Source of the DNA: Bordetella flabilis
Lineage (GTDB): Bacteria; Pseudomonadota; Gammaproteobacteria; Burkholderiales; Burkholderiaceae_B
DNA length: 64,000 bases
Assembly: GCF_001676725.1 (NCBI RefSeq)
Contig: NZ_CP016172.1
Coordinates: 1,116,001 to 1,180,000 of the forward strand
Direction: 5' to 3'
In this document: piece by piece, positions 25,576-34,633 of the stretch
Layout of the letters: every line of letters starts with the position of its first letter
How positions within the stretch are numbered: position 1 is the first letter of the stretch
Made by a program: the position numbers and the translations under genes
The notes under the pieces: model-generated
What the model was told of the DNA's origin: nothing
Database searches by the model: none
What the model saw: the letters and a program-made list of their open reading frames with translations, nothing else

Positions 25576-27552
25576 ATGGACCAGCAGGCCCCATCCGCCG
25601 GCCGACGCGTGCTCGATGTGACCGGCCTCAGCGTGACCTTCGGCCATGGCGCCCGCTCGGTGCAGGCGGTGCGGGAGATCAGCCTGCATGTGGACCGCGG
25701 CGAAACGCTCGCCATCGTGGGCGAGTCGGGCTCGGGCAAGTCGGTGACGTCGCTGGCCATCATGCGGCTGGTGGAGTTCGGCGGCGGCCGCATCACGCAG
25801 GGCAGCATGGTGTTCCACCGGCCCGACGGCGCGCGCGTCGATCTGGTCAGGGCAGGGCCGGAGCAGATGCGCGCCATGCGGGGCGCCGACGTGGGCATGG
25901 TGTTCCAGGAGCCGATGACCTCGCTCAATCCCGTGATGACGATCGGCGCCCAGATCGTCGAGGCCATCCGTTTGCACCAGCCGGGCGATGCGCGCTCGGC
26001 CCAGGCCGAGGCATGCCGCATCCTGGACCGGGTGCGGATACCGGACGCCGCGGCGGCGCTGCGCCGCTATCCGCATGAATTGTCCGGGGGCATGCGGCAG
26101 CGCGTGATGATCGCCATGGCGCTGTCCTGCAAACCCGCCCTGCTGATCGCCGACGAGCCGACCACGGCGCTGGACGTCACCATCCAGGCGCAGATCCTGG
26201 AGCTTATCCGCGCGCTGCAGCGGGACATGGACATGGGCGTGATCTTCATTACGCACGACATGGGCGTGGTGGCCGAGGTGGCCGATCGCGTCATGGTGAT
26301 GCGGCATGGACGGGCCATCGAGACCAACGACGCCGTCGCGCTGTTCGCGCGGCCGCGCGAACCCTATACCCGGGCGCTGATGGCCGCCGCGCCCAAGCTG
26401 GGCGCGATGCGCGGCACGGACGCGCCGGCGCGCTTCGACCTGGTGGAGGCGGAGCCGGCATCCGAACCAGCATCGGCACCCGTGTCCGCATCCGAGCCCG
26501 AGCCCGAGCCCGCACCCGAGCACGTGGCTCGACCCGCGTCCGCAGCGGCAGCGCAAGCGACAGCGGAACCGGAACCGGAAGCAGCAGCATCGGCCCCGCC
26601 TTCCGGCATGGCGCCCGGCAAACACCCTATCCTGCGGGTGCGGGACCTGGTCACCCGTTTCGACGTGCGCGCCGGCATCCTGGCACGCGTCAAGCGCCGG
26701 GTCCATGCCGTGGAGAAGGTCAGCTTCGACCTGCACCCGGGCGAGACGCTGGCGCTCGTGGGCGAGTCGGGCTGCGGCAAGACCACGACGGGGCGCTCGA
26801 TATTGCAGCTGGCGCGCATCACGTCGGGCACGGTGGAATTCGATGGCCGCGCGGTGCGCCGCGACGATCCCGTGTCGCTGCGCTCGCTGCGGCGCGGCAT
26901 GCAGTTCGTCTTCCAGGATCCGTTCGCCTCGCTCAATCCGCGCATGCGGGTGGGCGAATCGATCAAGGAGCCGATGTTGATCCATGGCGTGGCCGGCGGC
27001 GCGGAAGCCGACCGCCGCGTGGCGTCGCTGATGGCGCGCGTCGGCCTGGATCCCGCCACGGCCGACCGCTGGCCGCACCAGTTTTCCGGCGGACAGCGCC
27101 AGCGCATCTGCATCGCGCGCGCCCTGTCGGTGGATCCGCGCGTCCTGATCGCGGACGAGTCGGTGTCGGCGCTCGACGTTTCGATCCAGGCCCAGATCGT
27201 CAACCTGCTGATCGACCTGCAACGCGAGCTGGGCGTCTCCTACCTGTTCATCTCCCACGATATGGCGGTCGTCGAACGCATCAGCCACCGCGTGGCCGTG
27301 ATGTACCTGGGGCAGATCGTCGAAATCGGCCCGCGCCAGTCGGTGTTCGAGAACCCGCAGCATCCCTATACCCGCAAGCTGATGCAGGCCGTGCCGGTGC
27401 CCGACCCGACGCGGCGGCGCCCTGCGCGCGCCGACAACAGCGAACTGCCCAGCCCGGTGCGTCCGCTGGGCTACGAACCCGAAGTCCGTCCGCTCGAAGA
27501 GGTGGGGCCTGGCCATTTCGTGGCCCGCCACCGCGTCGGCGGGCTGTATTGA
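25576..27552 (+). CDS. Fused double ATPase of a dipeptide ABC transporter (DppD-DppF-like)
   Basis: This 658-residue cytoplasmic protein carries two ABC ATPase domains that are separate in DppD and DppF. The first has Walker A GESGSGKS, signature LSGGMRQR and Walker [13 protein letters not shown]; the second has [20 protein letters not shown] and [12 protein letters not shown]. Both have the oligopeptide-type C-terminal extension ([29 protein letters not shown]). They are joined by an about 50-residue Pro/Glu/Ala/Ser-rich linker (roughly 26450-26610 bp). A single fused protein fixes a 1:1 ratio of the two domains. It is the third gene of the transporter operon. Confidence 0.95.
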   Translation: MDQQAPSAGRRVLDVTGLSVTFGHGARSVQAVREISLHVDRGETLAIVGESGSGKSVTSLAIMRLVEFGGGRITQGSMVFHRPDGARVDLVRAGPEQMRAMRGADVGMVFQEPMTSLNPVMTIGAQIVEAIRLHQPGDARSAQAEACRILDRVRIPDAAAALRRYPHELSGGMRQRVMIAMALSCKPALLIADEPTTALDVTIQAQILELIRALQRDMDMGVIFITHDMGVVAEVADRVMVMRHGRAIETNDAVALFARPREPYTRALMAAAPKLGAMRGTDAPARFDLVEAEPASEPASAPVSASEPEPEPAPEHVARPASAAAAQATAEPEPEAAASAPPSGMAPGKHPILRVRDLVTRFDVRAGILARVKRRVHAVEKVSFDLHPGETLALVGESGCGKTTTGRSILQLARITSGTVEFDGRAVRRDDPVSLRSLRRGMQFVFQDPFASLNPRMRVGESIKEPMLIHGVAGGAEADRRVASLMARVGLDPATADRWPHQFSGGQRQRICIARALSVDPRVLIADESVSALDVSIQAQIVNLLIDLQRELGVSYLFISHDMAVVERISHRVAVMYLGQIVEIGPRQSVFENPQHPYTRKLMQAVPVPDPTRRRPARADNSELPSPVRPLGYEPEVRPLEEVGPGHFVARHRVGGLY

Positions 27553-27702
27553 GTCTCTATGCGTTGAAGGCTGCACCCCTGGTTCTCCAGGGCTAGTCCA
27601 CGCGGCAAGGAGTCTTGCGCCGGCACGCCGAGGCTTCCGTCGTACCCCTGGCGCCGTCCCCGCCGCGGCGATGGCCTCATCCTTTCTTTCCTGGAGCTAA
27701 GC

Positions 27703-29292
27703 ATGGACCGCAGGAAATTCCTTATCGCTTCGTCCGCCAGCGCGGCGGCGTTTACCTTGCCCGGCGTCCTCAGGGCGGCGCCGCGCGTCGAGTTCCGCTG
27801 GATACCGCAAACCGACCTGACCTTGCTGGACCCGACCTTCACCACCGCCACGATTACCCAGAACCACGCCCAGATGGTGTTCGACACGCTGTACGGCATG
27901 GACGCAAGCTATCAGCCGCATCCGCAGATGGCGGCCGGCCACCAGATGGATGCGGACGGCCTGCGCTGGGTGATCACGCTGCGCGAAGGCCTGGTGTTCC
28001 ACGATGGATCGCCGGTGCGCGCCCAGGATGCGGTGGCGAGCATCCGCCGCTGGGCGCTGCGCGACCTGATGGGCAAATCCTTGCTGGGCGCCACCGCGGA
28101 GATGACGGCTTTGAGCGACAAGCAGTTGGAGTTCAAGCTGAAGAAGCCGTTCCCGCTGCTGCTGCACGCCCTGGGCCGCCAGACCGGCAGCATGGCGGCC
28201 ATCCTGCCGGAACGCCTGGCCACCGGTCCCGAGGACAAGCCCGTGACGGAAATGATCGGCAGTGGGCCGTTCCGCTTCATGCGCGACCAATGGGTATCCG
28301 GCTCGCGCGTGGTGTACGAGAAATTCCAGGGCTATGTGCCGCGCAAGGACAGCTTCCCGCCGTCGTTCAGCGCGGGCCCGAAGATCGCCCACATGGACGA
28401 AGTGCGCTGGAACGTGGTGCCGGACCGCGCCACCGCCGTCGCGGCCCTGCAGGCGCATGAAGTCGACGGCGTCGAGCAGGTGGACAACGATTTCCTGGGC
28501 ATGCTCAAGAGCGACCCCAGCATTGCGCTGGTCAAGCGCAGCCTGCCCACGGTGGCCATCATGCGCTTCAACCAGTTGCAGCCGCCCTTCGACAACGTCC
28601 TGATGCGCCGCGCCATCCTGGCGTCGGTCAACCAGACCGAATACATGACGGCGATCAACGGCACCGAGTTCCCGGAGTATTGGAGCGACCGCATGGGCGT
28701 GTTCGTGATCGGCACGCCGATGGCCACGGAAGCCGGCATGGACAAGCTGACGGGCAAGCGCGACCTGGACAAGGTGCGTGCCGCCATCAAGGCGGCCGGC
28801 TACAAGGGCGAGCGCATCGTGCTGATCGATCCGGCGGACTTCCCGGCCTACCACGCGGCGGCGCTGGTGACCGCGGACCTGTTCAAGCGCATCGGCCTGA
28901 ACGTGGACGTGCAGACCATGGATTGGGGCACCGCGGTGCAGCGCCGCAACAGCCAGGAGCCGATCTCCAAGGGCGGATGGAACGTCGCCTTCACCGGGCT
29001 TACCGGGCCCAACAACCTGGATCCGGCAGGCCATCTTGCGCTGCGCGGCAATGGCAAGCAGGCCTGGTGGGGCTGGCCGACCAGCGCCAGGCTGGAGGAA
29101 CTGCGACAGGATTGGTTCAACGCGCCGGACCTGGCAAGCCAGAAGAAGATCTGCGAGCAGATCCAGCTGCAGGTGATCGAGGATGTGCCGTACATCCCGT
29201 TGGGGGCGTCGTACCAGGTCAGCGCCATCGGCTCGGAATGGAAGGACTTCCAGCCGCAACTGCCGCTGTTCTACACCGTGCGCAAGGCGTGA
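27703..29292 (+). CDS. Periplasmic peptide-binding protein of the ABC transporter (SBP family 5, DppA/OppA-like)
   Basis: The 529-residue protein is a family 5 solute-binding protein. The N-terminus MDRRKFLIASSASAAAFTLP is a Tat-like signal peptide (RRKFL), with probable cleavage around LRAAP. The body has TDLTLLDPTF, FDTLYGMDASYQPHPQMA, the family opening WVITLREGLVFHDGSPVRAQDAVASI, and the C-terminal YIPLGASYQVSAIGS. It follows the fused ATPase after 150 bp with GGAG upstream of the ATG, and probably captures the transporter's peptide or amide ligand. The substrate is not identifiable. Confidence 0.93.
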   Translation: MDRRKFLIASSASAAAFTLPGVLRAAPRVEFRWIPQTDLTLLDPTFTTATITQNHAQMVFDTLYGMDASYQPHPQMAAGHQMDADGLRWVITLREGLVFHDGSPVRAQDAVASIRRWALRDLMGKSLLGATAEMTALSDKQLEFKLKKPFPLLLHALGRQTGSMAAILPERLATGPEDKPVTEMIGSGPFRFMRDQWVSGSRVVYEKFQGYVPRKDSFPPSFSAGPKIAHMDEVRWNVVPDRATAVAALQAHEVDGVEQVDNDFLGMLKSDPSIALVKRSLPTVAIMRFNQLQPPFDNVLMRRAILASVNQTEYMTAINGTEFPEYWSDRMGVFVIGTPMATEAGMDKLTGKRDLDKVRAAIKAAGYKGERIVLIDPADFPAYHAAALVTADLFKRIGLNVDVQTMDWGTAVQRRNSQEPISKGGWNVAFTGLTGPNNLDPAGHLALRGNGKQAWWGWPTSARLEELRQDWFNAPDLASQKKICEQIQLQVIEDVPYIPLGASYQVSAIGSEWKDFQPQLPLFYTVRKA

Positions 29293-29305
29293 AGGAGCTA
29301 CCGCG

Positions 29306-30850
29306 ATGACCGTCGATGATCCAAGGGTTGCCATCCTGGGCTTCCATCTCGAATCGAACGCCTTCGCGCCGCTGTCCGTGGAGGCGGATTTCCGCGCGCA
29401 GTGCTGGGAAGAGGGCGAGCGCATTACCGAGCTGGCGCGCCAGGTAAGCCATCTGCCCAGCGAATTGCCGGGGTTCTACCAGCGCATGGATGCGCGCGGC
29501 GCGTGGCAGCCGGTGCCGCTGATCGTGGTGGGCGCCCCACCCGGCGGTCCGGCGAGCGCGGACGTATGGCGGGAATTCCTGGACCAGGTGCGCGCGCGCC
29601 TGCAGGCGGCGTTGCCGGTGGACGCGATCTATGTGGCGAACCACGGGGCGTCCAGCGCCGAAGGCGAGGACGATACGGAAGCGGTATTGATGGAGATGCT
29701 GCGGCGGATGGTGGGCCCGGACGTGCCGATCGTCGCCACGCATGACCTGCACGCGAATGTGTCGGCGCGCACGGTGCAGGCGTTGGACGCGCTGATCGGC
29801 TATCGCACCAATCCGCATGTGGACCAGCGCGAGCGCGCGGCGGAGGCGGCCGACCTGCTGCACGAGATGTTCGGCGGGATGAAGACGGCCACCGCGCACA
29901 TCCGGCTGCCGTTGACGCCGCCTTCGGTGACGCTGGGCACACGGCAGGGTCCTTATGCCGACCTGATCGCGCAGGCGCAGGCCTGTATGGCTGCGCCGGG
30001 GCAAGGGCCTATCGCGAATGTGTCGGTGATGGGCGGTTTCGTGTTCGCGGATATTCCCAAATGCGGGTTGACGGTTACGGTGACGGCACGCGGGGACGAG
30101 CGCGCGGCGCGCCGCACCGCGCTGGCGCTGGCGCGCGCGGCTTGGGCAGACCGGCATCGCTATGTGCCGGACATGATCGATGTGGAGCGGGCAGTGGCCT
30201 TGGCGCGCGGGTCCACGGTGCCGCTGCTGTTCGCCGACGTGGCGGACAACCCCGGCGGTGGCGGGCGCGGCAATACGTCGTGGCTGTTGGCGGCGTTCCA
30301 CGAGGCGCGGATACCGGGTGCGGTGCTGGGGGTTTTCGTGGACCCGGCGCTGGCGGGACGAGCGCACGCGGCGGGGGAGGGGGCGGTGCTGGACGCGGTG
30401 TTCAATTCGGAGGAGACCGAGTATTCGCGGCGGTTCGAGGCGCGGGCGACCGTGGTGCGCTTGACGGACGGGGAGGGTGTGGGGCGGCGCGGGGTGATGC
30501 AGGGCCGGAAGTTTTCTCTGGGCCCTAGTGCGTTGCTGCGGTTGGAGGATTCAGGGATGCGGGTGGTGGTGGGAAGCCTGCGGCGTCAGCTTGCGGAGCC
30601 GGGGATGGTGGAGATGCATGGGGTGGATCTGGGTTCCGTGCGGTGCCTGATCGTGAAAAGCCGGGGGCATTATCGGGCGGGGTTCGATGAGTTCTTTACG
30701 CCGGATCGGATTCATGATGTGGATAGTCCGGGGCTGACGACGCCCAACCTGAAGCGGATGGATTTCAAGCGCCTGCCGCGTCCGGTGTGGCCGATCGATA
30801 CGGAGGTGGGTTGGGTGGAGCCTGCGTGGGCCGCGGAGATGGGTGATTAG
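29306..30850 (+). CDS. M81 family metallopeptidase (MlrC-like)
   Basis: This 514-residue enzyme belongs to the M81/MlrC family (microcystinase C and relatives, zinc-dependent cleavage of linear peptides). Diagnostic parts are VAILGFHLESNAFAP at the start, YVANHGASSAEGEDDTEAVLMEML, PIVATHDLHANVS, YRTNPHVDQRERA, and the MlrC C-terminal half with LFADVADNPGGGGRGNTSWLLAAF. The motif HDLHAN and the ESN near residue 17 are the expected zinc-site residues. The start at 29306 is fixed by AAGGAG at 29292-29297; it lies 13 bp after the binding-protein stop. In this operon it may cut the imported peptide-like compound. Confidence 0.9.
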   Translation: MTVDDPRVAILGFHLESNAFAPLSVEADFRAQCWEEGERITELARQVSHLPSELPGFYQRMDARGAWQPVPLIVVGAPPGGPASADVWREFLDQVRARLQAALPVDAIYVANHGASSAEGEDDTEAVLMEMLRRMVGPDVPIVATHDLHANVSARTVQALDALIGYRTNPHVDQRERAAEAADLLHEMFGGMKTATAHIRLPLTPPSVTLGTRQGPYADLIAQAQACMAAPGQGPIANVSVMGGFVFADIPKCGLTVTVTARGDERAARRTALALARAAWADRHRYVPDMIDVERAVALARGSTVPLLFADVADNPGGGGRGNTSWLLAAFHEARIPGAVLGVFVDPALAGRAHAAGEGAVLDAVFNSEETEYSRRFEARATVVRLTDGEGVGRRGVMQGRKFSLGPSALLRLEDSGMRVVVGSLRRQLAEPGMVEMHGVDLGSVRCLIVKSRGHYRAGFDEFFTPDRIHDVDSPGLTTPNLKRMDFKRLPRPVWPIDTEVGWVEPAWAAEMGD

Positions 30851-30962
30851 CTTTTGTTCTTCATTGGGCCCGTGGCACCGCTTTGGCGAGCCGTGTGGGG
30901 TGGGTGGGATTGGTCGGGTGGTCTGACTGGCCACGTAGGAGTGGCGGTGGTTTGCTTGGCCC

Positions 30963-31161
30963 GTCCGGCGGGGTGGTCGCCTGCCGGGGCCGTGCCGGGC
31001 GGCCGGTCTGGCGCCCCGGGGCGCCGGACACCGCGTCGCACGCTCGTCCGGCGGCCGCTGCGCACCGGTGTCCCGGTCCGGACCCGTGCGGCGCGCCTCC
31101 CTTCGCGCCAGCTAGCTCGGCCTTCACGGCCCGGCCCCGGCAGGCGACCACCCCGCCAGAC
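30963..31161. repeat. Long imperfect inverted repeat, arms about 35 bp
   Basis: The left arm 30963-30997 and the right arm 31127-31161 are reverse complements at 33 of 35 aligned positions, starting GTCYGGCGGGGTGGTCGCC on each strand. The arms enclose about 129 bp that itself holds a 16-bp palindrome. Each strand therefore encodes similar peptides at its ends. No transposase is present. Confidence 0.7.
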
Positions 31162-31253
31162 TACGGTGCCAGCCCGCCACGGCTGCTGGAGACGGGGTGG
31201 GTTCTTGCCGCTTCGCTGTGCGGTGTGCGCTGATGGAAGAGTGGTCGGTGCCC

Positions 31254-31288
31254 GGCCGTGACCGCCCCCCAGCGGGGCGGTCACGGCC
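31254..31288. terminator. Perfect 15-bp hairpin, possible bidirectional terminator
   Basis: Positions 31254-31268 and 31274-31288 form a perfect 15-bp stem with a 5-nt loop, very GC-rich. It lies about 400 bp after the M81 peptidase gene and about 250 bp after a convergent LysR gene. No T-run follows on either strand, so termination would have to be imperfect or Rho-assisted. Confidence 0.45.
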
Positions 31289-31300
31289 TTACGCGGGGGA

Positions 31301-31399
31301 TGCATCTGGTGCATCTGGTGCATCTGGTGCATCTGGTGCATCTGGTGCATCTGGTGCATCGGGTGCATCGGGTGCATCTGGGGCGTCTGGTGCACTTGG
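31301..31399. repeat. 9-bp tandem repeat (TGCATCTGG), about 11 copies
   Basis: Seven exact copies of TGCATCTGG (31301-31354, 31373-31381), two copies with a T-to-G change (31355-31372) and two degenerate copies (31382-31399) run head to tail. This is a simple variable-number-type array, not a CRISPR, because there are no unique spacers. It could differ in copy number between strains. Confidence 0.9.
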
Positions 31400-31541
31400 G
31401 GTGGAGGTGTGGGCGTGGTGTAGATGTGACGTGCGTTGCGGGTTGTGCGCGTCTGCAATTTGTGCCGTCTGCAGTTTGTGCCCGGCTGCGGCTCGTGCGA
31501 CGGCTGGGGCATGGGCGGTGCGGGGCCTGGGGCGTGGCTGC

Positions 31542-32438
31542 TCAGGTTTCCGCGGCGACTTCTTTGATGATGGCTTGGACGAAGCGGGTGATGCTGGCGG
31601 GCAGTTCGCGGCCGAGCATGGTCTGGATGTGGAAGTGGCGCTGGTGCAGGTCGGCGTTGGTGATGGGGACGGCGACGAGCTCGCCGCGCTGGATGGCGGC
31701 CTGGACGGTGAGGCGGCTGCCGAAGATGATCGGGCCGTAGGTGCGGCTGAAGTTTTGCAGGGCCCCCATGTTGTTGCTGGTCATGATGACGTTCAGGTCG
31801 ATGCCTTCGTGCATGCAGCAGAGTTCGACGATGAAGCGGATGGTGCTGCCGTGGCCCATCAGGGCGACCGGATGGGCCGCGACTTCCTGCATGGAGACCG
31901 TGGCGCGGGCGGCCAGCGGGTGTTCGGGGGGCATGATGGCGCAGACGGGCAGGATGCCGACATACTGGACGTGTACGCCTTCGGGCGCGGAGAGGCCGTA
32001 GCTGACGCCGATGTCGTCCTTGCCTTCGCGCACGCGCCGGTTCACTTCCGCGGACTGCAGGATGTCCAGCTGGAAGTGCACGCTGGGCTCGATGCGGCGG
32101 AATTCGCCGATCAGGCGCGGCAGCAGGTCGCGGCCGAAGGCCTGGTTGGCGGAGATCTTGACCATGCGCTGGCCGACCTGGCTCAGGTCGCGGATGTCGG
32201 AGCGGGCGCGTTCGGCCTCGAGGTACGCGCGGCGCGCGTAGGCGGCCAGGAGTTCGCCGGACTCGGTCAGGACCATGCCCCGCGCATGGCGGTCGAAAAG
32301 GACGGTGCTGTATTCGTCTTCGAGCTTGCGGATCATGCGGCTGACGGCAGAGGGCGCGACGTGCAGGGCCTGCGCGGCCACGGTCAGCGATCCGGTGTTG
32401 ACGACTTCGAGGAAGTATTTGAGCGCGGTGTTCAGCAT
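31542..32438 (-). CDS. LysR-family transcriptional regulator
   Basis: This 298-residue protein has the LysR layout: an N-terminal winged helix (LKYFLEVVNTGSLTVAAQALHVAPSAVSRMIRKLEDEY) and a periplasmic-binding-like effector domain with VKISANQAFGRDLLPRLIGEF and VGYGLS-like sequence (IGVSYGLSAPEG). The start MLNTALKYF at 32438 is preferred to the longer frame at 32516, which adds residues with no LysR similarity. It ends convergent to the repeat-rich stretch, and a second LysR gene lies 180 bp upstream on the same strand. The target is not evident. Confidence 0.9.
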   Translation of the reverse strand: MLNTALKYFLEVVNTGSLTVAAQALHVAPSAVSRMIRKLEDEYSTVLFDRHARGMVLTESGELLAAYARRAYLEAERARSDIRDLSQVGQRMVKISANQAFGRDLLPRLIGEFRRIEPSVHFQLDILQSAEVNRRVREGKDDIGVSYGLSAPEGVHVQYVGILPVCAIMPPEHPLAARATVSMQEVAAHPVALMGHGSTIRFIVELCCMHEGIDLNVIMTSNNMGALQNFSRTYGPIIFGSRLTVQAAIQRGELVAVPITNADLHQRHFHIQTMLGRELPASITRFVQAIIKEVAAET

Positions 32439-32618
32439 GGGCGGCGGGGTGCCGGGCTGGATCGCGCCGGCCGACAGACTATGGCGTAAAAGGGCCGGGG
32501 CCGCCATGGGGCACATCCCGATGGCCGGAAAGGAGCGGCGCTGGCTAATACCTGGCGCAACGGGTGGCGCACTCGGGCCTTGGCTTGTACGGGGGGGCGG
32601 GCCGGGACGAATCCGCCG

Positions 32619-33509
32619 TCAGGGCGTCGCGCCCAGGTCGAGGCTGGCGAAGAGATCGGCCAGGGTGGGCACGGAGCGGGCCGGCCAGATGGCGCTGAGG
32701 TCGAAGCTGGGCAGATCGCCGCCATCGGCGACCTCGCAGAAGCGTACGCCGCGGAAGTCCAGGGAGCGTATCCAGCTGGGGAGCAGGCCGACGCCGCAGC
32801 CGCCGGCCACGCAGGCCAGCACGGTCAGGGTGCGGTTGGCTTCCTGCGCGACAAAGGGCGCGTGGCCGGCCTTGCGCAGGGCGTCCATGATGCCGGCATA
32901 CAGCACGGGCAATTGGGCCTGGGGGTATAGCACCAGGCCGGCTTGCGCCACCTGCGCCAGCGTGACGGTGCCGTCGGGCGCCACGTCGAACTCGTCGGGT
33001 ACCGCGGCGACGAGCCGATCGCGCAGCAACTGGCGTTCGCGCATGCGGCCGCCCACGGCGACCGGCGTGTGCATCAGGCCGATATCGATCTCGCCGTTCT
33101 GCAGGGCCTCGGCCTGCGCGGCATTGCTCATTTCGTGCAGGATGACGCGCACGCCGGGCGCGCGCTCGCGCAGCTGGCGTAGCGCGCGCGGCAGCGTATC
33201 GAACAGGGCGGAGGAAACCAGGCCGACGTTGAGCTGGCCGGCGCTGCCGCGGCCGATGTCCCGGGCGCGCTGCTGCGCGGCGTCGATGCGCGCCACGCTG
33301 GCGCGCACGTCCTCCAGGATGGCGCGGGCGGCCGCTGTCGGCAGGGCGCCGCGCCGCGAGCGCTCGAACAGCCGCACGCCCAGGTCCTTTTCCATGCGGG
33401 CCAGCGCCTGGCTGAGCGCCGGCTGGGCCAGGCCCAGCCACGCGGCCGCACGGCTGACGCTGCCGTGGTCGACCACGGCCAGGAAATAGCGGAGATGCCG
33501 GGTCTCCAT
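32619..33509 (-). CDS. LysR-family transcriptional regulator divergent from an amidohydrolase-Bug pair
   Basis: The 296-residue product begins METRHLRYFLAVVDHGSVSRAA, then WLGLAQPALSQALARMEKDLG, the standard LysR helix-turn-helix, and continues with a typical co-inducer domain (LNVGLVSSALFDTLPRALRQL, ENGEIDIGLMH-like sequence, CVAGGCGVGLLPSW). No good ribosome binding site is seen before the ATG at 33509. It is divergent from the amidohydrolase and binding-protein genes at 33671-35626 across 161 bp, the usual arrangement for a LysR regulator and its target operon. Confidence 0.92.
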   Translation of the reverse strand: METRHLRYFLAVVDHGSVSRAAAWLGLAQPALSQALARMEKDLGVRLFERSRRGALPTAAARAILEDVRASVARIDAAQQRARDIGRGSAGQLNVGLVSSALFDTLPRALRQLRERAPGVRVILHEMSNAAQAEALQNGEIDIGLMHTPVAVGGRMRERQLLRDRLVAAVPDEFDVAPDGTVTLAQVAQAGLVLYPQAQLPVLYAGIMDALRKAGHAPFVAQEANRTLTVLACVAGGCGVGLLPSWIRSLDFRGVRFCEVADGGDLPSFDLSAIWPARSVPTLADLFASLDLGATP

Positions 33510-33526
33510 ATCGAAGCGATATATAA

Positions 33527-33564
33527 AAAGCCAATTGGATGGATAGATGACTATAGCTGGCTTT
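33527..33564. promoter_or_regulatory. Candidate LysR operator in a divergent intergenic region
   Basis: The arms AAAGCCA (33527-33533) and TGGCTTT (33558-33564) form an inverted repeat centred in an AT-rich patch between the LysR gene and the amidohydrolase gene. LysR proteins often bind such interrupted dyads. Which protein binds here is inference. Confidence 0.33.
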
Positions 33565-33670
33565 CCTAGAATGCGGCGATCGGGCGGGGTGTATCGAGCG
33601 CATCAAGCCTGTACCGAGTACTCAGCGTCCTTATCGTCTCGCCGGCCTGCCACCTGTCCTGGAGCCCACA

Positions 33671-34552
33671 TTGCCCGCCGTTCCCGCCGCTGCCGCGCCC
33701 GCCGTCGACGCGCATGCCCATGTCTTCGTACGGGGCTTGGGGTTGTCCGAGGGCCGGCGCTACACGCCGGACTACGAGGCGCGGCCGGAGGATTACCTGG
33801 CGCTGCTGCGCACCCATGGCCTGTCGCACGGCGTGCTGGTGCAGCCGAGTTTCCTGGGCACCGATAACGCATACCTGTTGCGCGCGCTGCGCGCTTGCCC
33901 TTCCGCGCTGCGTGGGGTCGCGGTGGTCGCCCCCGGGGCCGCCCAGGACACACTGACCGAAATGGCCGAGGCGGGCGTGGTGGGCATACGGCTGAACCTG
34001 ATGGGCCAGCCCACGCCCGCGCTGCAGGACCAGCCGTGGCGCGGGACGCTGGAACGGGTCGCGGCCCTGGGCTGGCACGTGGAAGTGCATCTGCCCGCCG
34101 CGCGCCTGCCCGAAGTCATGCCCGCGCTGCTGGCCGCGGGCTGCCCCATCGTGGTGGACCACTTCGGGCGGCCCGATCCCGCGTCGGGTATCGCCGATCC
34201 GGGCTTTGCCTATCTGCTGCGCCAGGCCGACAGCGGCCGCGTGTGGGTGAAGCTGTCGGGCGCCTACCGCAACTGGCCCGCCGGCGAGGCGGCGGATGCG
34301 GGCCGCGCGGCCGCGCGGCAGCTGATGCGCGCGTATACCGCGGCCCGCCTGATGTGGGGCAGCGACTGGCCGCACACCGAACACCGGCACATTGCCTATG
34401 CACCCGTGCGCCGCTGGCTGGACGCCTGGGTGGAAGACCCGGACGAGCGCGCCGCGGTGCTGGGCGATACACCCGCGCGCCTGTTCGGATTGGCCCGCCC
34501 GGCGTCGCCAGTCCTGCCGCCCGCCCGGCCCGGCACGCCATCCGAAACCTAG
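33671..34552 (+). CDS. Amidohydrolase_2 family hydrolase (2-pyrone-4,6-dicarboxylate hydrolase-like)
   Basis: This 293-residue TIM-barrel hydrolase has the metal site VDAHAHVF at residues 12-19, GHVLV-like strand sequence (HGVLVQPSFLGTDNAYLLRAL), IVVDHFGRPDP, VWVKLSGAYR, and the C-terminal LMWGSDWPHTEH. These are the amidohydrolase_2 landmarks shared with PDC and lactone hydrolases. The start is TTG at 33671 with GGAG about 7 nt upstream. An orphan Bug binding protein follows after 81 bp, and a LysR gene is divergent, a common pattern for uptake and breakdown of a carboxylic acid or lactone. The exact substrate is unknown. Confidence 0.88.
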   Translation: MPAVPAAAAPAVDAHAHVFVRGLGLSEGRRYTPDYEARPEDYLALLRTHGLSHGVLVQPSFLGTDNAYLLRALRACPSALRGVAVVAPGAAQDTLTEMAEAGVVGIRLNLMGQPTPALQDQPWRGTLERVAALGWHVEVHLPAARLPEVMPALLAAGCPIVVDHFGRPDPASGIADPGFAYLLRQADSGRVWVKLSGAYRNWPAGEAADAGRAAARQLMRAYTAARLMWGSDWPHTEHRHIAYAPVRRWLDAWVEDPDERAAVLGDTPARLFGLARPASPVLPPARPGTPSET

Positions 34553-34633
34553 GAGCGCGCTGGCCGCGCCCGGCCCCTGTTCCCGAGTGAAGGCGATAGC
34601 CTCGCAGCGATACCACCCCCAAGGAGACTCCAG

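Larger units (their letters stand above)
30851..31541. other. Gene-free, repeat-rich stretch between convergent genes
   Basis: No credible gene lies in these 691 bp. The open frames seen are either antisense-like or driven by the 9-bp repeat. The stretch holds a long imperfect inverted repeat (30963-30997 with 31127-31161), a perfect 16-bp palindrome (GGCGCCCCGGGGCGCC, 31010-31025), a perfect 15-bp hairpin (31254-31288) and a 9-bp tandem array (31301-31399). Confidence 0.75.

Noticed and set aside
31301..31399. CRISPR array
   Set aside because: The repeats are 9 bp with no unique spacers and no cas genes nearby.
30847..31512. Minus-strand frame with repeated MHQ peptides as a possible repeat protein
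   Set aside because: The repeats come purely from the 9-bp DNA array; no ribosome binding site, no family and no normal codon use outside it.
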